From positions 96,460,935-96,524,934 of the forward strand of contig OX421962.1 in assembly GCA_949128115.1 (NCBI GenBank): a stretch of DNA of 64,000 nt, written 5' to 3'. Each line of letters starts with the position of its first letter. Position 1 is the first letter of the stretch. This document shows positions 35,735-47,289 of the stretch, one piece after another. The notes beneath the pieces are model-generated. The model was not told the origin of the DNA. It ran no database searches and saw only the letters and a list, made by a program, of their open reading frames with translations. The stretch is from Anaspis maculata (Eukaryota > Arthropoda > Insecta > Coleoptera > Scraptiidae). The translations under genes were made by a program, and so were the position numbers.

Positions 35735-37192
35735 TGGGAGCGGTACGCAAAATGATACTGCATTTTAGAGTAGAGTAACAAGATTTTGCATGGGCGTACC
35801 TTATACCAAAACAAGCGATTTGACCCGCGGCACTCCATATTTCGTCCCTTAGGGGGCCCATGGGGGCCCTCCAAATTTTCAAGATGCAAGAACTTCCACA
35901 AAACGATCATTGAGTATCGTCATGTGTGCCATAAAAGAAGCTCACGGGTCTATTGAGAATGTTCTCATCAATTGTCGTCGTGTCCGTTTCATTTCTTACA
36001 CTTGAAAAAAATATTCTATGCAAAGGTCAAAAAAATTGTTTTTATTTTCTCTTATATGCCGGGAAACGATAAATTAATATGATTTGTTGCGTTCCCAACT
36101 GAATCGCATTTCGTGAGCCCAATTATGAAGAAATTTTTTTTGCAGTGGTAGTTTCCAAAGAAGTGGGGACGTCTTCAGTACACCTTTTCCAAGAGCATTT
36201 CTTTTTTTGTCCCCACTGGATATCACTCGTAACTTTTGCAGGAATAGACACCTTGAACTCTTTTTTTGATGATTTTGACGCTACATGACGCTAAAACACT
36301 CAAGGAAGCCCAAAAAGATTTTTTTCTGCTGGGCCGTTCAACTTGCGGAATTTTGATTCAATAGGAGGAGAGACACGAACCAATATTCAATCTAGGCTGC
36401 AGGCGCAGGCAGTTTGGTTTTAGTGGAAAATATACTTCCACGCCGTGTTTTATTGCAGTACTACAAAACGCAGAGTCCTTAGGTGTGAGTAGGTATATTT
36501 TTCGCTGAAGCCAAATCGCCTGCGCCTGACCTAGATCAAATTGATCTGACCGTCTCCCCTACTGAAAAATCAAGATTACAAAAATTTGACGGTCCAGCAG
36601 AAAAAAAAAGTGTTCGAGTCATGTAGCGTAGGAATCACCAATAAAAGAGTTCGAGGTCTCTATTCCTGCAACAATTTTGAGTGATATCCAGTGCGGACAT
36701 AAAAAGAAATGCTCCTGGAAAAGGTGTACTAAAGAGGTCACCACTTCTTTGGAAAATACCACTGCAAGAAATTTCTCTTCATAATTAGGCTTACGGAATG
36801 CGATTCAGTTGGGAATGCAACAAATCATATCAATTATTTATCGTTTCCTTGCATATAAGAAAAAATAAAAACAGTTTTTTTGACCTCTGCCAAAGATTTT
36901 TTTTTTCAAATGTGAGGAATGGAACGGACCCGACGATAATTGATGAAAACACTATTAATAGACCCGTAAGCTTCTTTTATGGCACACATGACGATACCCA
37001 ATGATCATTTTGTGGAAGTTCTTGCATCTTGAAAATTTGGAGGGCTCCCATGGGCCCTCTAAGGGATGAAATATGGAGTGCTGTGGGTCAAATCGCTTTT
37101 TTTTGGTACAAGGTACGCTCATGTGAAATCTCGTTACCCTACTCCAAAATGCAGTGCAAAATCGATGTGTTTTAGATGTGTACCGCTTCCAC
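35735..37192. mobile_element. palindromic TA-flanked element, GGAAGCGG ends, 1458 bp
   Basis: The left arm (35735-36290) is the reverse complement of the right arm (36605-37192). The ends read TGGGAGCGGTAC on the left and the complement of GTGGAAGCGGTAC on the right, with TA outside each (35733-35734 and 37193-37194). The loop 36296-36600 is shared with the partial copy at 31163-32074. It sits directly upstream of the LRR gene flank. The short plus-strand frame at 36798-37004 is arm sequence and occurs again at 31686-31889. Confidence 0.8.
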
Positions 37193-37204
37193 TATTTCGA
37201 TATT

Positions 37205-37745
37205 TTCGAGGATATTCTTCACAATCTGATAACTTTTCTAGATAGTTTCAATTTTGTCACTTGATATTGCAAAAACTAACATCATCTCAAGATGTGCCAT
37301 TATCTTTGATGGCTCTCAGTTTCCTTCTGCATGTTCGGTCATTCTCTGGACAACAGCAGGATCAATTTCTCTAAGCTCCTGAGTCCTGCCTGCCTTCCAA
37401 TGTACCGCAACCTTGACCAATATGTATAAGATTTTTGGTGAGTATTGAGCAGAATAGTATACGACAAGGGATGGGAAGCTGCGAATGAAGAGCAATCACG
37501 GCGTCGCATTTTCCAGAAACATTAGATCATTTCGCATTGGAGAAATTGATCTTGCTGTTGTCCAGAGAATGATGGAACATGACAGAAGAAAACTGAGATC
37601 CATCAAAGACAATGGTCCATTATCAATATGTTGAATATGAGTTTGTTATTGTTATCAATAATGATGTAATTTTTGCAATATCAAGTTGAAAAATAGACTA
37701 TTCACAAAATGATATTAGCTTTTGAACAATTTCCCAAAAATTTTC
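37205..37745. mobile_element. palindromic element of about 540 bp
   Basis: The left half around 37215-37375 (attttgtcacttgatattgc, cattctctggacaacagcag) is complemented by 37545-37735 (ctgttgtccagagaatgatg, gcaatatcaagttga). The loop is about 170 bp. Ends and target duplication are unclear; it abuts the previous palindrome. Confidence 0.65.
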
Positions 37746-37859
37746 GGACTAAACGTCATCGTACTACATCTGAAAAAAATATCTCTCTCGATACTTTCGT
37801 AATTTTCACATCAAATAAGTAAACATGATTTTTGAATATGGTTTTTAAGGTTGTATATG

Positions 37860-38290
37860 CAGGATATCAATATTTTTCCCTCAAAAATAAAGATGAGACG
37901 ATATAAAGATTTTGATGGGATTCTATCAAATGTTTGTCCACCTTGTTTCCGTTTGGATTACCCCACATTTTTTTAGGAACCCAAATAATAGCCCTAAAAC
38001 ACTATACTAGGAAAGTTTCTAAAGGATTACTGGGACATTTTTTTAAAAACCAAAAAAAAAACAATATATCAACTGTTTTATAAATCTGAAAGACCTGGAA
38101 AATTGAGTACATGGCCATTTTTTGAAAAAAGTTGCCAACAAAAAAAAAAATTTCTACATAATCGAAAAAACGCTCTGTACTCAATTTTCTAATACACCAA
38201 GTACACCGTATAAAAAAATTGAGTTTTTATCTCCATTTTTGAGGAAAAAACCTCAAGATAATTTTGACGTGCTGAGAATGCAACCTTAAT
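37860..38290. repeat. inverted fragment of the LRR-unit spacer
   Basis: The reverse complement matches 32740-33160 and 63340-63770, including caaggtggacaaaca, gtaatcctttagaaa and the agaatgcaacctt end. It is the only copy of this segment in the opposite orientation, showing that the unit array was broken by inversion. Confidence 0.7.
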
Positions 38291-38296
38291 AACAGT

Positions 38297-38640
38297 TCAC
38301 AAGAAATGAAGTTCAAGACTTACCTATCTCTACCACTGCAAGATGAAGTTATATTTCTACGAGAGTTTACAATATATCAATTTCCCTTGTAGGTACTTGT
38401 TTTAAAGACGATTTTATTCCAACTGATGTCAAGTGGAGGAATTTTTATACCTCACAAACACACTAAAACACGGATTTGATAGCAAATTATCAAGAATAAT
38501 AACAATTATCACGCAACTGCACAAAGTTCATCATACAATATGTCTGAATTTCGTTATTCGGAGTAATTTTGACAAGCCGATTGTAGTGGATTAATCTTTG
38601 AAAATTATTAATAACTGGCGGCACTGACCCTCTGTTTCAT
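38297..38640. repeat. LRR-unit fragment
   Basis: Direct match to 60594-60950: ttcacaagaaatgaagttca, then the tract around tgatagcaaattatcaag. It stops at tttcata, where the palindromic element 38642-39281 begins. In the other units this place reads gatatacagatgaacc without interruption. Confidence 0.7.
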
Positions 38641-38641
38641 A

Positions 38642-39281
38642 CAGGGTGATTCAGAAGTGTCGGACCATCTTGACGGTGCGTAATATGGAGGTGTAGTAGA
38701 GTGCTGGAAAGTTGTTGAAAAAATGCTGTCTTCAATTTTGGAGTTATGGAGGGAAAAAGTTGGTCCTTCGATTGCCTCTATTTACTTTGTGTCAAAAGAT
38801 TTTGGTGAACTGTTCATGGAAAATGATGAGTACGAAAAATCAACCTCTGAATCTGTATTGAATTTCTGTTTTCTACACAGGGTGAACCTCAAGCTACGAA
38901 AATTAAGTTTTGCTAAAAAACCAAAAGCAAAAGAATTCTACTAGAATGAATTATGTTTTATAGTTTTATTGTGCTCTACATATAGGTTATGGAGCCAATA
39001 ATGTGGCTGTTTTCAGGCACTTCAGGAAAACAAAAAAAAATCAGGATTCATGACCCTGTATACAAAACAGAAACTCTTTGGAAATTCAAAGATTGATATC
39101 CAGACTTATTGTTTTTCCATAAACAGTTCACTATAATCTTTTGAAATAACGAGGTCTCTTGTAACGATAACTTTTGTCTCTCTGTAACTTCAAAATTAGA
39201 GAATATAAAATTTTCTCAACAACTTTTCAGCACTCTTCTTCACTTCCATATCACGCACCTTCAAGGTGGTCCGACACTTTC
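38642..39281. mobile_element. palindromic element, CAGGGTGATTCAG end, right end eroded
   Basis: The left terminus CAGGGTGATTCAGAAGTGTC follows a TA. The right side carries the complement of AAGTGTCGGACCACCTTGA but lacks the last dozen bases of the terminus. Arms of about 240 bp (tgttgaaaaaatgctgtctt and its reverse near 39225) flank a loop. About 300 bp of unit sequence that should follow (as in 32280-32580) is missing, so a deletion accompanied the loss of the right end. Confidence 0.75.
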
Positions 39282-39284
39282 GAC

Positions 39285-39380
39285 AGAGCATGATACTTTT
39301 CAGACAGCCTTTATTTCCAAGTTTGGTTTTCTCATTTTTTTTTTCAGTCAAGTTTCAGTGAAATTATTTATTTGACGCAA
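39285..39380. repeat. LRR-unit fragment
   Basis: The tract gcatgatacttttcagaca and the following tcaagtttcagt sequence match 32580-32680 in direct orientation. This is the last recognisable piece of the unit on this side. Confidence 0.6.
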
Positions 39381-40657
39381 TTCTAACTAAAAAATTGAGG
39401 AATTAACACAAGTATGAGGTGGGTGTGGGGTCAGTAGTGATAAAGAAAGTCTCGGTACAAAGTTGATGAAAGTTCATCATGAAATTGATTAACTGAGCTC
39501 AATTCTTGCTATAAACTTGTAGAGTTGTGTCACAAGATTTCCTACTCAAGAAACAAAAGACATTGTGTTCTAGGTCGGAGTTGGTCCTAGGTAATTTGGA
39601 CAAAAGGTGACCGGCTAACTTGGGGGTGGTTCAAGTTTACTTTCCCAATTTAGGACCTGATTAGGGAAGAGTAAAGTAAAAAGGGCGCCAGGGTTTGTGG
39701 TTACAATTTGGTGAATGTCGAACGACTCAATTCGGCAATTCTTCATATACAACTCCGGTATAGGGCAACAAAAGGGGAAAAATCAAACACAGGTGATACG
39801 TATCACTTCTACCAGCGATGGAAATCTATTCAAATAGCAAACAAAAAGTAGTGGTAGTGTAAGTAGCGGTAAAAAAAATATGAAATAATTAATTAAAAAA
39901 AAACAATACAAATTTCCCGGAGTCTGAAGGGTCTCCTCAAATGATCAGTTTCACTGGAAGAGTGAACAAAGTTAAATTGCAAAAGAAAGAACGCTTTTGA
40001 TTCCAGAAAAAAAGGAAGGATCTAGAGAGAAAAAAAATTACCTACCCTGGCTAAGATTCACCGCAATACTAGCAAGACCGCGACGAAAGGAGCGAACTAT
40101 CCCGCGACGCTTTCCCCAACCTGTCTGTGCACAGAAAAATCGAAGCGCCACAAATGGGCCAAACGCCCTGACTCCGATCCTGTTGCGCCTAAAATCTCGC
40201 CTATATCACCTGTAATCCCGCTCACGGTAACTTCTTTTAAAATTCCCTTTTTCAAAAACGCGCTTTACAACTTCATATAACTTTATGAATCGTAACTCAA
40301 GACTACAGTTTACTTTTGACACGACGATCTCTAACTAGTAACACTTGATGAAAAAAAATAAAAATAAACAGATGGTTGCAGGCGGTTTGGAACTTCGCAA
40401 AATTCGGTAGCGCGCCTATTATTCATTCCAAGCTTAAAAAAACCACAGTTGCCTATGATACTTTTTCTTCAAGTTGGACAATCTGATAAGTTGATGGATT
40501 GAAAAAGTCAAGATGATTTAATCAGATTTGTCAAAGTGATGTGTGTGCTCTGCTGGATTGCCGTTTCAATTCAATTGTTAGGTCAGATTTTGACACTGAC
40601 ACAATATTTTCGTTAGTTTTTTGTCTTAAAAACGCCGTTAGGCATGTTTTTCCAATT
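39381..40657. other. unassigned DNA with a GC-rich island
   Basis: Mostly AT-rich and featureless, except for 40060-40220, which is CpG-rich. On the minus strand the island ends in gaatcttagccagg followed by gtaggtaat, which could be a first exon and splice donor. No downstream exon was found, so this is only a suggestion of a promoter or 5' exon. Confidence 0.3.
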
Positions 40658-43447
40658 GGTGAAAATCTTTTCCGCGTGGTGGCGCTGTACGCAATCAAAC
40701 ATGGTGGCCCAAGGGGCCTTGACAAATAGGTAGTAAACGGAGTGCGCATTTACATCAGAACAGCTGTCAACAGTGAGAGCTGTCAGTGAAAGCGCAACAG
40801 TAGGCCAAGAACTGGGGGTTCGTTGGGAATGGAATTTCGTTGCAGTATCTCTAACTTATTTTTGTTTTAGAAAATGCCGATAATACAGCTTCATTTGCCC
40901 AATATTTATAGTCATGTTGGTGACCAAATCAGCCCCTTCTCAACAAAGTGCGAAGAAGTGATTGAGGCAGGTCATTTAATCGTGTGTGGGGTGACTGGGG
41001 CTCACTGCGACTGAGACTCTTGTGCATTGTTATTGTTATGTCTCATAAATGGATAATTGAAAACCATTTGGAAATTAGATTCTGTGGACCAGTTGTTAGA
41101 ACAGTGTTGTGAACTCGTGAAGCCATCTCCGATAAGCCAGTGAGAACAGCCGGAGAGCCTGGAGATCAACGCCAGCGGTATTGAGAAAAGATACCTGGCC
41201 TGCAAATCAGAATCCATCACTCGCCTCAGCAGTTCAGATTTAGAACAACTCAATCGATATGAAAATATTTCCCATTGTAGAAACACTAACATCAACCGAT
41301 GATGCTTTGATTAAACTTATGATTGAAGAATACTCAATTATTATTGATAAACTGTAATGGTACGCCCCCCCCCCCCCTGCCCCAAGTGACATTTTCACGT
41401 GTTTGGCCTCTGTCGTCGGAATTCTACGATGTGCCCGTTTTTGTTCACATCTTAACCCTTTGATCCGCTTTTGTTCATGAGGTGAACGACCCGAGGGGGA
41501 AGAAGGTGGAGTTCAAGGTGGACTTCAATGAAACACGCTCATTGCACAGAAAATTACATTTACTGAAAATAAATAAGTGCAAAGTGCAAAATTAGTCTTT
41601 TATGATTCTTTTCTCAAAACACCTAACATGTGACTGACAGAATGGACAAAATGTACAAAATGGATAAAATGGGCAAAAACAATCAAACAATTGAAAACAG
41701 CACAACAAAATATGTCAAACTGTCAAGTCAAAGAAAATGGAGAGTGATGGATTCGGAAAAAGAGCCCTCATGTGGAAGAACCCAGTCGAAGAAACCACTG
41801 AGTTTAGCTCAAAGAAGAAAACTCTCATGATGTAACAAATGAATAACAAAACTCGCTGACAATTCCCGGTATTCAATGTAAGTAAAATTAGTAAAACAAA
41901 ATCGCAGAAACAACAGTAAACAAATGTAATCACATCAGTAAACAGTCATAATAAATCAAGATTGCATAAAAACACAAAACAAGACAAAATAGGGATGGTT
42001 AGTAGGATCCTGTAAAGATACCTACACTGAATATCTGACAAAAAGGGCAGCGAGCATCAACAGAAAGGACATAAAAAACATGAGAAGTCTCAAAGACGGT
42101 GGACAATGACATTTGATTGAAAATCAAAGCGTGTCACAACAATTTCAGACAAAAATACGATACAGAAAAATTATTACAATCAAGTGAGCACGGAACAATC
42201 AAATTACTCAAATTCACTGATCCGACCATAAAACTAATGACATAAAATTCAAACAGACAAAGTAAATGCAAGAAACACCTCACGCTGAATTATTACAGTC
42301 AAAAACAGCATGCGTACCTTTAAAATTATCTGAGCGTATGTTTCCATAAAAAGGACGTACATTCAATTTAATTCGGCAGTGAATAATCAATTGAAACCAA
42401 GTAGTGTTCAAAAAGAAAACGACAAACGAATACACAATTAATTGAAAATACTACAAAAATTAATATTTACCTACAAAAGCACGCAAAAGGAACAACACTT
42501 GGACGCGACACATGTCTTCAAGAGGCCGTGCGCGTCTCCTCCAGCATCCGTTCCCCGATTTCTTCCTAGACTCTGCAGACGAACAAGCCACCCTCATTTA
42601 AAGTAATAAAATCTCGTCGCTCGACCCATTTACAGTCTTAGGACGGGCGACACTATGGTCGAAAGTCCCAAATGTGACCGCATCAAAACTGCCCGACCAT
42701 GGGTTAACACAAGTTCACATTTTTGTGCCTGTTTCGTTAAAAGGGGAATTTTTAAAACTTTACGTGGCTTATAATAATTATACATTTTAATATGGTAAAA
42801 TAAGGTGAAATCCCACAAAACTTCGATTTTTATTATTCTAGACAGCGGTAAATGCTTATTAGCTACTGAAATTTTACTTTACAGTCAATGTATGAGTCGT
42901 ACGATTACTCCAAAAGAATGTTTATCTTTCTGGCCTGAACGATAATTCGATAATTGTTGGCTCATTTTCGTGATGCGTCCTGTTGTACCTATGCCTTGTC
43001 TAGTGGGGGCTTAGTATTTCCACCTTGTGTGCAAGGGGCTCACACAACTTAACACCTGTAATGTAAATAAGCATTCAGTGATTGGCATTTTTCGGCCAGC
43101 ATTTCACCAACTTACGTAGGAATCAGCTTTTGCTGCTGCATTGTGCATTGGGTCCATCGGCGTATACTAACACAGTAATTCAAGTCAAACTACAACACTC
43201 ACTTGCTCACATTTACGACGATGTGGAAAATCAGGAAAACAAGGAAGACAAAAAAATTTAATTATTTTTCAACTGTCAAAACTGTCAATATTTTTATGAT
43301 TTGGAGTAGGTACTGTCAACTGTCGAGTGCTACTGCGCTACTGCACTGGGCTGTGCGCTGGGTACCTATTTGTCAAGGCCCCTTGGGCCACCATGTTTGA
43401 TTGCGTTCAGCGCCTTCTGTTCTGGTGGCTGCTGATTTTCGCCAATA
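40658..43447. mobile_element. DNA transposon with about 85-bp terminal inverted repeats, copy 1 (split by an LTR)
   Basis: The left terminus ATTGGTGAAAATC continues into cgcaatcaaacatggtggcc and ccttgacaaataggta. The right end (43360-43447) carries the complement of the same series. Internal sequence matches the copy at 43949-45258 in inverted orientation, block by block. Subtracting the inserted LTR (41353-42817) and one duplication leaves 1321 bp, against 1310 bp for the other copy. No transposase is recognised, so both are non-autonomous. The target duplication is not resolved and the superfamily is unknown. Confidence 0.8.
41353..42817 (+). mobile_element. solo LTR, 1465 bp, with 4-bp duplication
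   Basis: Boundaries are TGTAATGGTACGCC and gaaatcCCACA, so TG...CA. AAAC stands outside both ends (41349-41352 and 42818-42821). The other transposon copy keeps the unoccupied site at about 44545-44565, so the insertion is confirmed. An AATAAA at about 42604 would serve as the polyadenylation signal in plus orientation, leaving a U5 of roughly 200 bp. It has no internal coding region, and the frames inside are not recognisable. Confidence 0.8.
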
Positions 43448-43948
43448 GTGGAAGTGTTGAGAGGTGTTATAGTAAGAATAATACAGTTTGAAAAATGATC
43501 GAGGCGAACCCAGTTCTAGCGCTGTAGTGTGATTCCGCCGCAAGTGTTCTCGTGACCTGAGCTCGTCGCGCCCTGTAAGAACCCAGGTACCTACGTTGAT
43601 TCACTCTCTGTTCCAGGATCATGACCTGTGATCCTGGCCGAAAAAAAGCGGCTAAGGTCAGTGAGCAAGTCTGCGGCCTGCCAGCGACGCAGTCTCCAGA
43701 ATGACAATTTGACAATATAGCGTAGTTCAGGTGAAGGTTTCATGTCATACGGACACAATTTTTAACGTAACCTCCTTGGTATCAAGATGACATTCAACAT
43801 CAAAAATCAGGGACACCAACAAAACTCGAATTTTTATGGCCAGCTGTGGTTTTTTTGAAGCTTGGAATGGATTATAGTTTAACGGTCGCACCGCTTACAG
43901 ACTAGATTCAACCTTATTGTCTCGGGTTCCCATCGAGACGGAAGCTAT
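43448..43948. other. spacer between the two transposon copies
   Basis: About 500 bases of somewhat GC-richer DNA. It contains a tRNA-like stretch near its right end but no gene. Confidence 0.4.
43868..43942 (+). ncRNA. possible tRNA-derived (SINE) fragment
   Basis: TAGTTTAACGG at about 43875 fits an A box, and cgggttcccatcgag about 45 bases later could be a weakened B box within a T-arm-like hairpin (CTCGG / TCGAG). No tail or target duplication was found, and the transposon copy starts immediately after. It may equally be chance. Confidence 0.25.
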
Positions 43949-45258
43949 TGGTGAAAATCAGCAGCCACCAGAAGGCGCTGAACGCAATCAAACATGGTGG
44001 CCCGAGGGGCCTTGACAAATAGGTACACAACACAGCGCACAGCCCAGCGCAGTAGCGCAGTAGCACTCGACAGTTGACAGTACCTACTCCAAATCATAAA
44101 AATATTGACAGTTTTGACAGTTGAAAAATAATTAAATTTTTTTGTCTTCCTTGTTTTCCTGGTTTTCCACATCGTCGTGAATGTGAACGAGTGAGTGTTG
44201 TAGTGACTTGAATTACTGCGTTAGTATACGCCGATGAACACAATGCACAATGCAGCAGCAAAAGCTGATACCGTAAGTTGGTGAAATGCTGGCCGAAAAA
44301 TGCAATCTCTGAATGCTCATGTTACATTACAGGTGTTGAGTTGTGTGAGCCCCTTGCACACAAGGTGGAAATACTAAGCCCCCACAAGACAAGGCATAGG
44401 TACAACAGGACGCATCACGAAAATCAGCCAACAATGATCGTTGAGGCCAAAAAGATAAACATTCTTTTGGAGTACTCGTACGACTCATACATTGACTGTA
44501 AAGTAAAATTTCAGTAGCTAATAAGCATTTACCGCTGTCTAGAATAATAAAAATCATAGTTTATCAATGATAATTGAGTATTCTTTAATCATAGCATCAT
44601 CAGTTGATGTTAGTGTTTCTACAATGGAGAATATTTTCCTTTAGATTAAGTTGTTCTAAATCTGAACGGATGAGGCGAGTGACGGATTCTGATTTGCAGG
44701 CCAGGTCTCTTCTCTCAATACCGCTGGCGTTGATCTCCAGGCTTTCCGGCTGCTCTCACTGGCTTATCGGAGAAGGCTTCACGAGTTCACGACACAACTG
44801 GTTCACAGAACCTAACCTCCAAATGGTTTTCAATTATCCATTTATGAGACATAACAAAGCACAAGAGTCTCACAGTCGCAGTGAGCCCCATCAGTCACCC
44901 CACACACGATTAAATGACCTGCCTCAATCACTTCTTCGCACTTTCTCGAGAAGGGGCTGATTTGGTGACCAACATGACCATAAATATTGGACAAATGAAT
45001 CTGTATTATCGGCATTTTCTAAAACAAAAATAAGTTAGAGATACTGCAACAAAATTTCATTCCCAACGAACCCGCACTTGTTGGCCCACTGTTGCGCCTT
45101 CACTGACAGCCAGCTGACAGCTATCACTGTTGACAGCTGTTCTGATGTAAATGCGCACTGCGCCACTGCGTTTACTACCTATTTGTCAAGGCCCCTTGGG
45201 CCACCATGTTTGATTGCGTACAGCGCCACCACGCGAAAAAGATTTTCGCCAATTCGGG
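43949..45258. mobile_element. DNA transposon with about 85-bp terminal inverted repeats, copy 2
   Basis: Same element as 40658-43447, in opposite orientation and uninterrupted. The left end reads ATTGGTGAAAATCAGCAGCC and the right end GATTTTCGCCAAT. The sequence cgcaatcaaacatggtggcc occurs near both ends in inverted form. The plus-strand frame at 44604-44960 corresponds to a minus-strand frame in copy 1 (41002-41295) with many identical residues (MMLVFLQW, LISRLSGCSHWLIG). Neither shows a known domain and the reading differs by indels. Confidence 0.8.
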
Positions 45259-45645
45259 TGCAGGGGTGGGAATGAATTAATGGATCGACACCAGCAGCCT
45301 GTCGCGAAGCAGGAATGTCCACGATGCGGTTCAGGACGATAATTAGGCATTTCCATTGACGTCGCAGCAGTGTTGCCAACTGTCCAGAATTGCCCGCCAA
45401 ATTTGAAACAAAGGGTCCGGTGTAATAAAGGGCAACACGATTTCGATTATTCCAATAGTGAGAATAGATTGAAAACACTGTCCTAAAAGGTTTTCTGGAA
45501 GAAAATTTGCGGATCATCCACAAACTTTTGAAAAAAAAATTAAGAAAGTTACGAAAATACGTAGTGTATTATTGACGCCAGACAGTTATGCAACTGCACA
45601 AACGTAGTGGAATTGGAAATAAACCAAAGATAACAGTCACTAACG

Positions 45646-46075
45646 GGACCGGGAGCAAAACAGGGGTGTTGGGCGGGGAGAATCTGAAATAAATGCGTAG
45701 TACAACAAAGAAGAAGGCAGAAATTCGCTGGAAATGGTGGAAAGAGCATAGAAACACATTCTATTTCGCATGGAGAAGACAATGAACGCCAGGAAAGAAG
45801 GAGCAAAACAGACATGATACGGGACCGCGGAGCAAAAGAGGGGTGTTGGGTGGGGAGAAGCTAAAAACACCTCGACGCACAACAAAGAAAGAAAGAGAGA
45901 ATCGGTCAAACTCGTGAGAAAAGCATAAAAAAGTGACCAGCGGGACCGGGGAGCAAGGCAGGGGTGCTTGGCGGGAAGAATCTAAAAGTAATGCGCAGTA
46001 CAACAAAGAAGAAGGCAGAAATTCGCTGGAATGGTGGAAAGAGCATAGAAACACATTTTATTTCGCTCCTTCGTT
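45646..46075. repeat. tandem repeat of about 130-165 bp, three copies
   Basis: Three consecutive units share gagcaaaacaggggtgttgg, tacaacaaagaagaaggcag and gaaagagcatagaaacac. They begin near 45646, 45825 and 45950. The middle copy is the most diverged. The overlapping minus-strand frames at 45549-46142 are translations of this array (FLLSFFVV-like stretches) and are not genes. Confidence 0.8.
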
Positions 46076-47224
46076 CAACGCTGTCAAAGGTTGACAGATG
46101 GAAGAGAGACGTGAGAGATGTCGGAGGAACGTCAACTGTCAAAAAAAGAACAGCAACATGCGGTGGTTGTCATGGCATCAACGAGGAAATGGACGCAAAA
46201 AGAGGGGGCTTTTTTTCAAGTTTTTCATGCAAATTATTTCATTAATGTTGTTAAATTGAAAGTAATGTCTTTAACTTCACAAAAGCAAATGAATTATTGG
46301 TAAATAATGTCAAAAAACATCAATGCTGACCATATAAGAAGATTAAACAATGAACATTATTAAACTGACTCCGTATCTCTGTTTTCGAGATACAAATGGT
46401 GAGTATCGAAAAATTCACCAACCCCTGTATAGAGTGGGAGTGTTTTTGCTTCTAAACCTGTCAGCTAGGTCAGGTAATTGGTATCTGCCCTCTCTGCAAT
46501 GGAAACTTCGATTAAATTCCATAAATCGTCCCGCAGTATCTACTTTTCACACGGATACTTTTCCGCAATATTACTTTTCATGAAAAGTCCCATCACTAGT
46601 GTCAGAGGAACGTCAACTGTCAAAAAAGAACAGCAACATGCGGTGGTCATGGCAGCAACGAAGAAATGGATTCAAAAAAAGGAGCTCTTTCAAGTGACGA
46701 GAAGGACTATTTATAATGTGAGTAAATCGCATCCATCGGTACCTAAATCGTCTCGAAATTGCATAAGGAAGAATTCTTACTGTAAAATGTGCGGTTGCCG
46801 TTGCCCTTTATTACACTAGCACCTGAACCAAATAATGTTCGGGGACAACCGAACTACAAGGCGCTTATGGAGTTCCAGTATCTGCATTTTTTTCCTCGGC
46901 TACCTTTTTGAGTTTGAGTTTGAAACTTTTGTATTAAGTTTAAAGCAATGTTCTTAATGCGCCTGCGAAATAACTCCTCGAGAAAAAGTGTATTTTTTGT
47001 GAAAAAGCAAGCCAAACATGTTAGGTTACCTGCACAGGGTAGTGGTGAAAATTCATATTTTCCGACGAAATTGGGCCTGGACTTTGCCACCAAACTTCAC
47101 CTGAATGTTGGGAGTTTACATTCCTGGCATTGCTGGAGCGATATGACTTGTGAGGGACTAGGTATGTACCTCTTCGGTACGTGCTTCCCAATCACCCAAA
47201 TACTTGAGGCCCAGCTTTTACTGC
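46076..47224. other. unassigned DNA with an 80-bp direct repeat
   Basis: The stretch at 46116-46195 (ggaacgtcaactgtcaaaaa, gaacagcaacatgcggtggt) recurs in direct orientation at 46600-46678. The rest shows no gene; frames such as 46478-46819 and 46948-47232 are unrecognised. Confidence 0.5.
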
Positions 47225-47289
47225 TGGATTAAAGAAACAAACAATAGTTTTAGTTATTATTTTATATTTTAAAAGTACAGGAATGTCTC

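Noticed and set aside
44604..44960. Frame shared by both copies of the 1.3-kb transposon
   Set aside because: It recurs in the other copy, but indels disrupt it there and no transposase motif is present, so it is not called as a gene.
45549..46142. Several minus-strand hydrophobic frames resembling membrane proteins
   Set aside because: They are readings of a three-copy tandem repeat, and the frames overlap one another.
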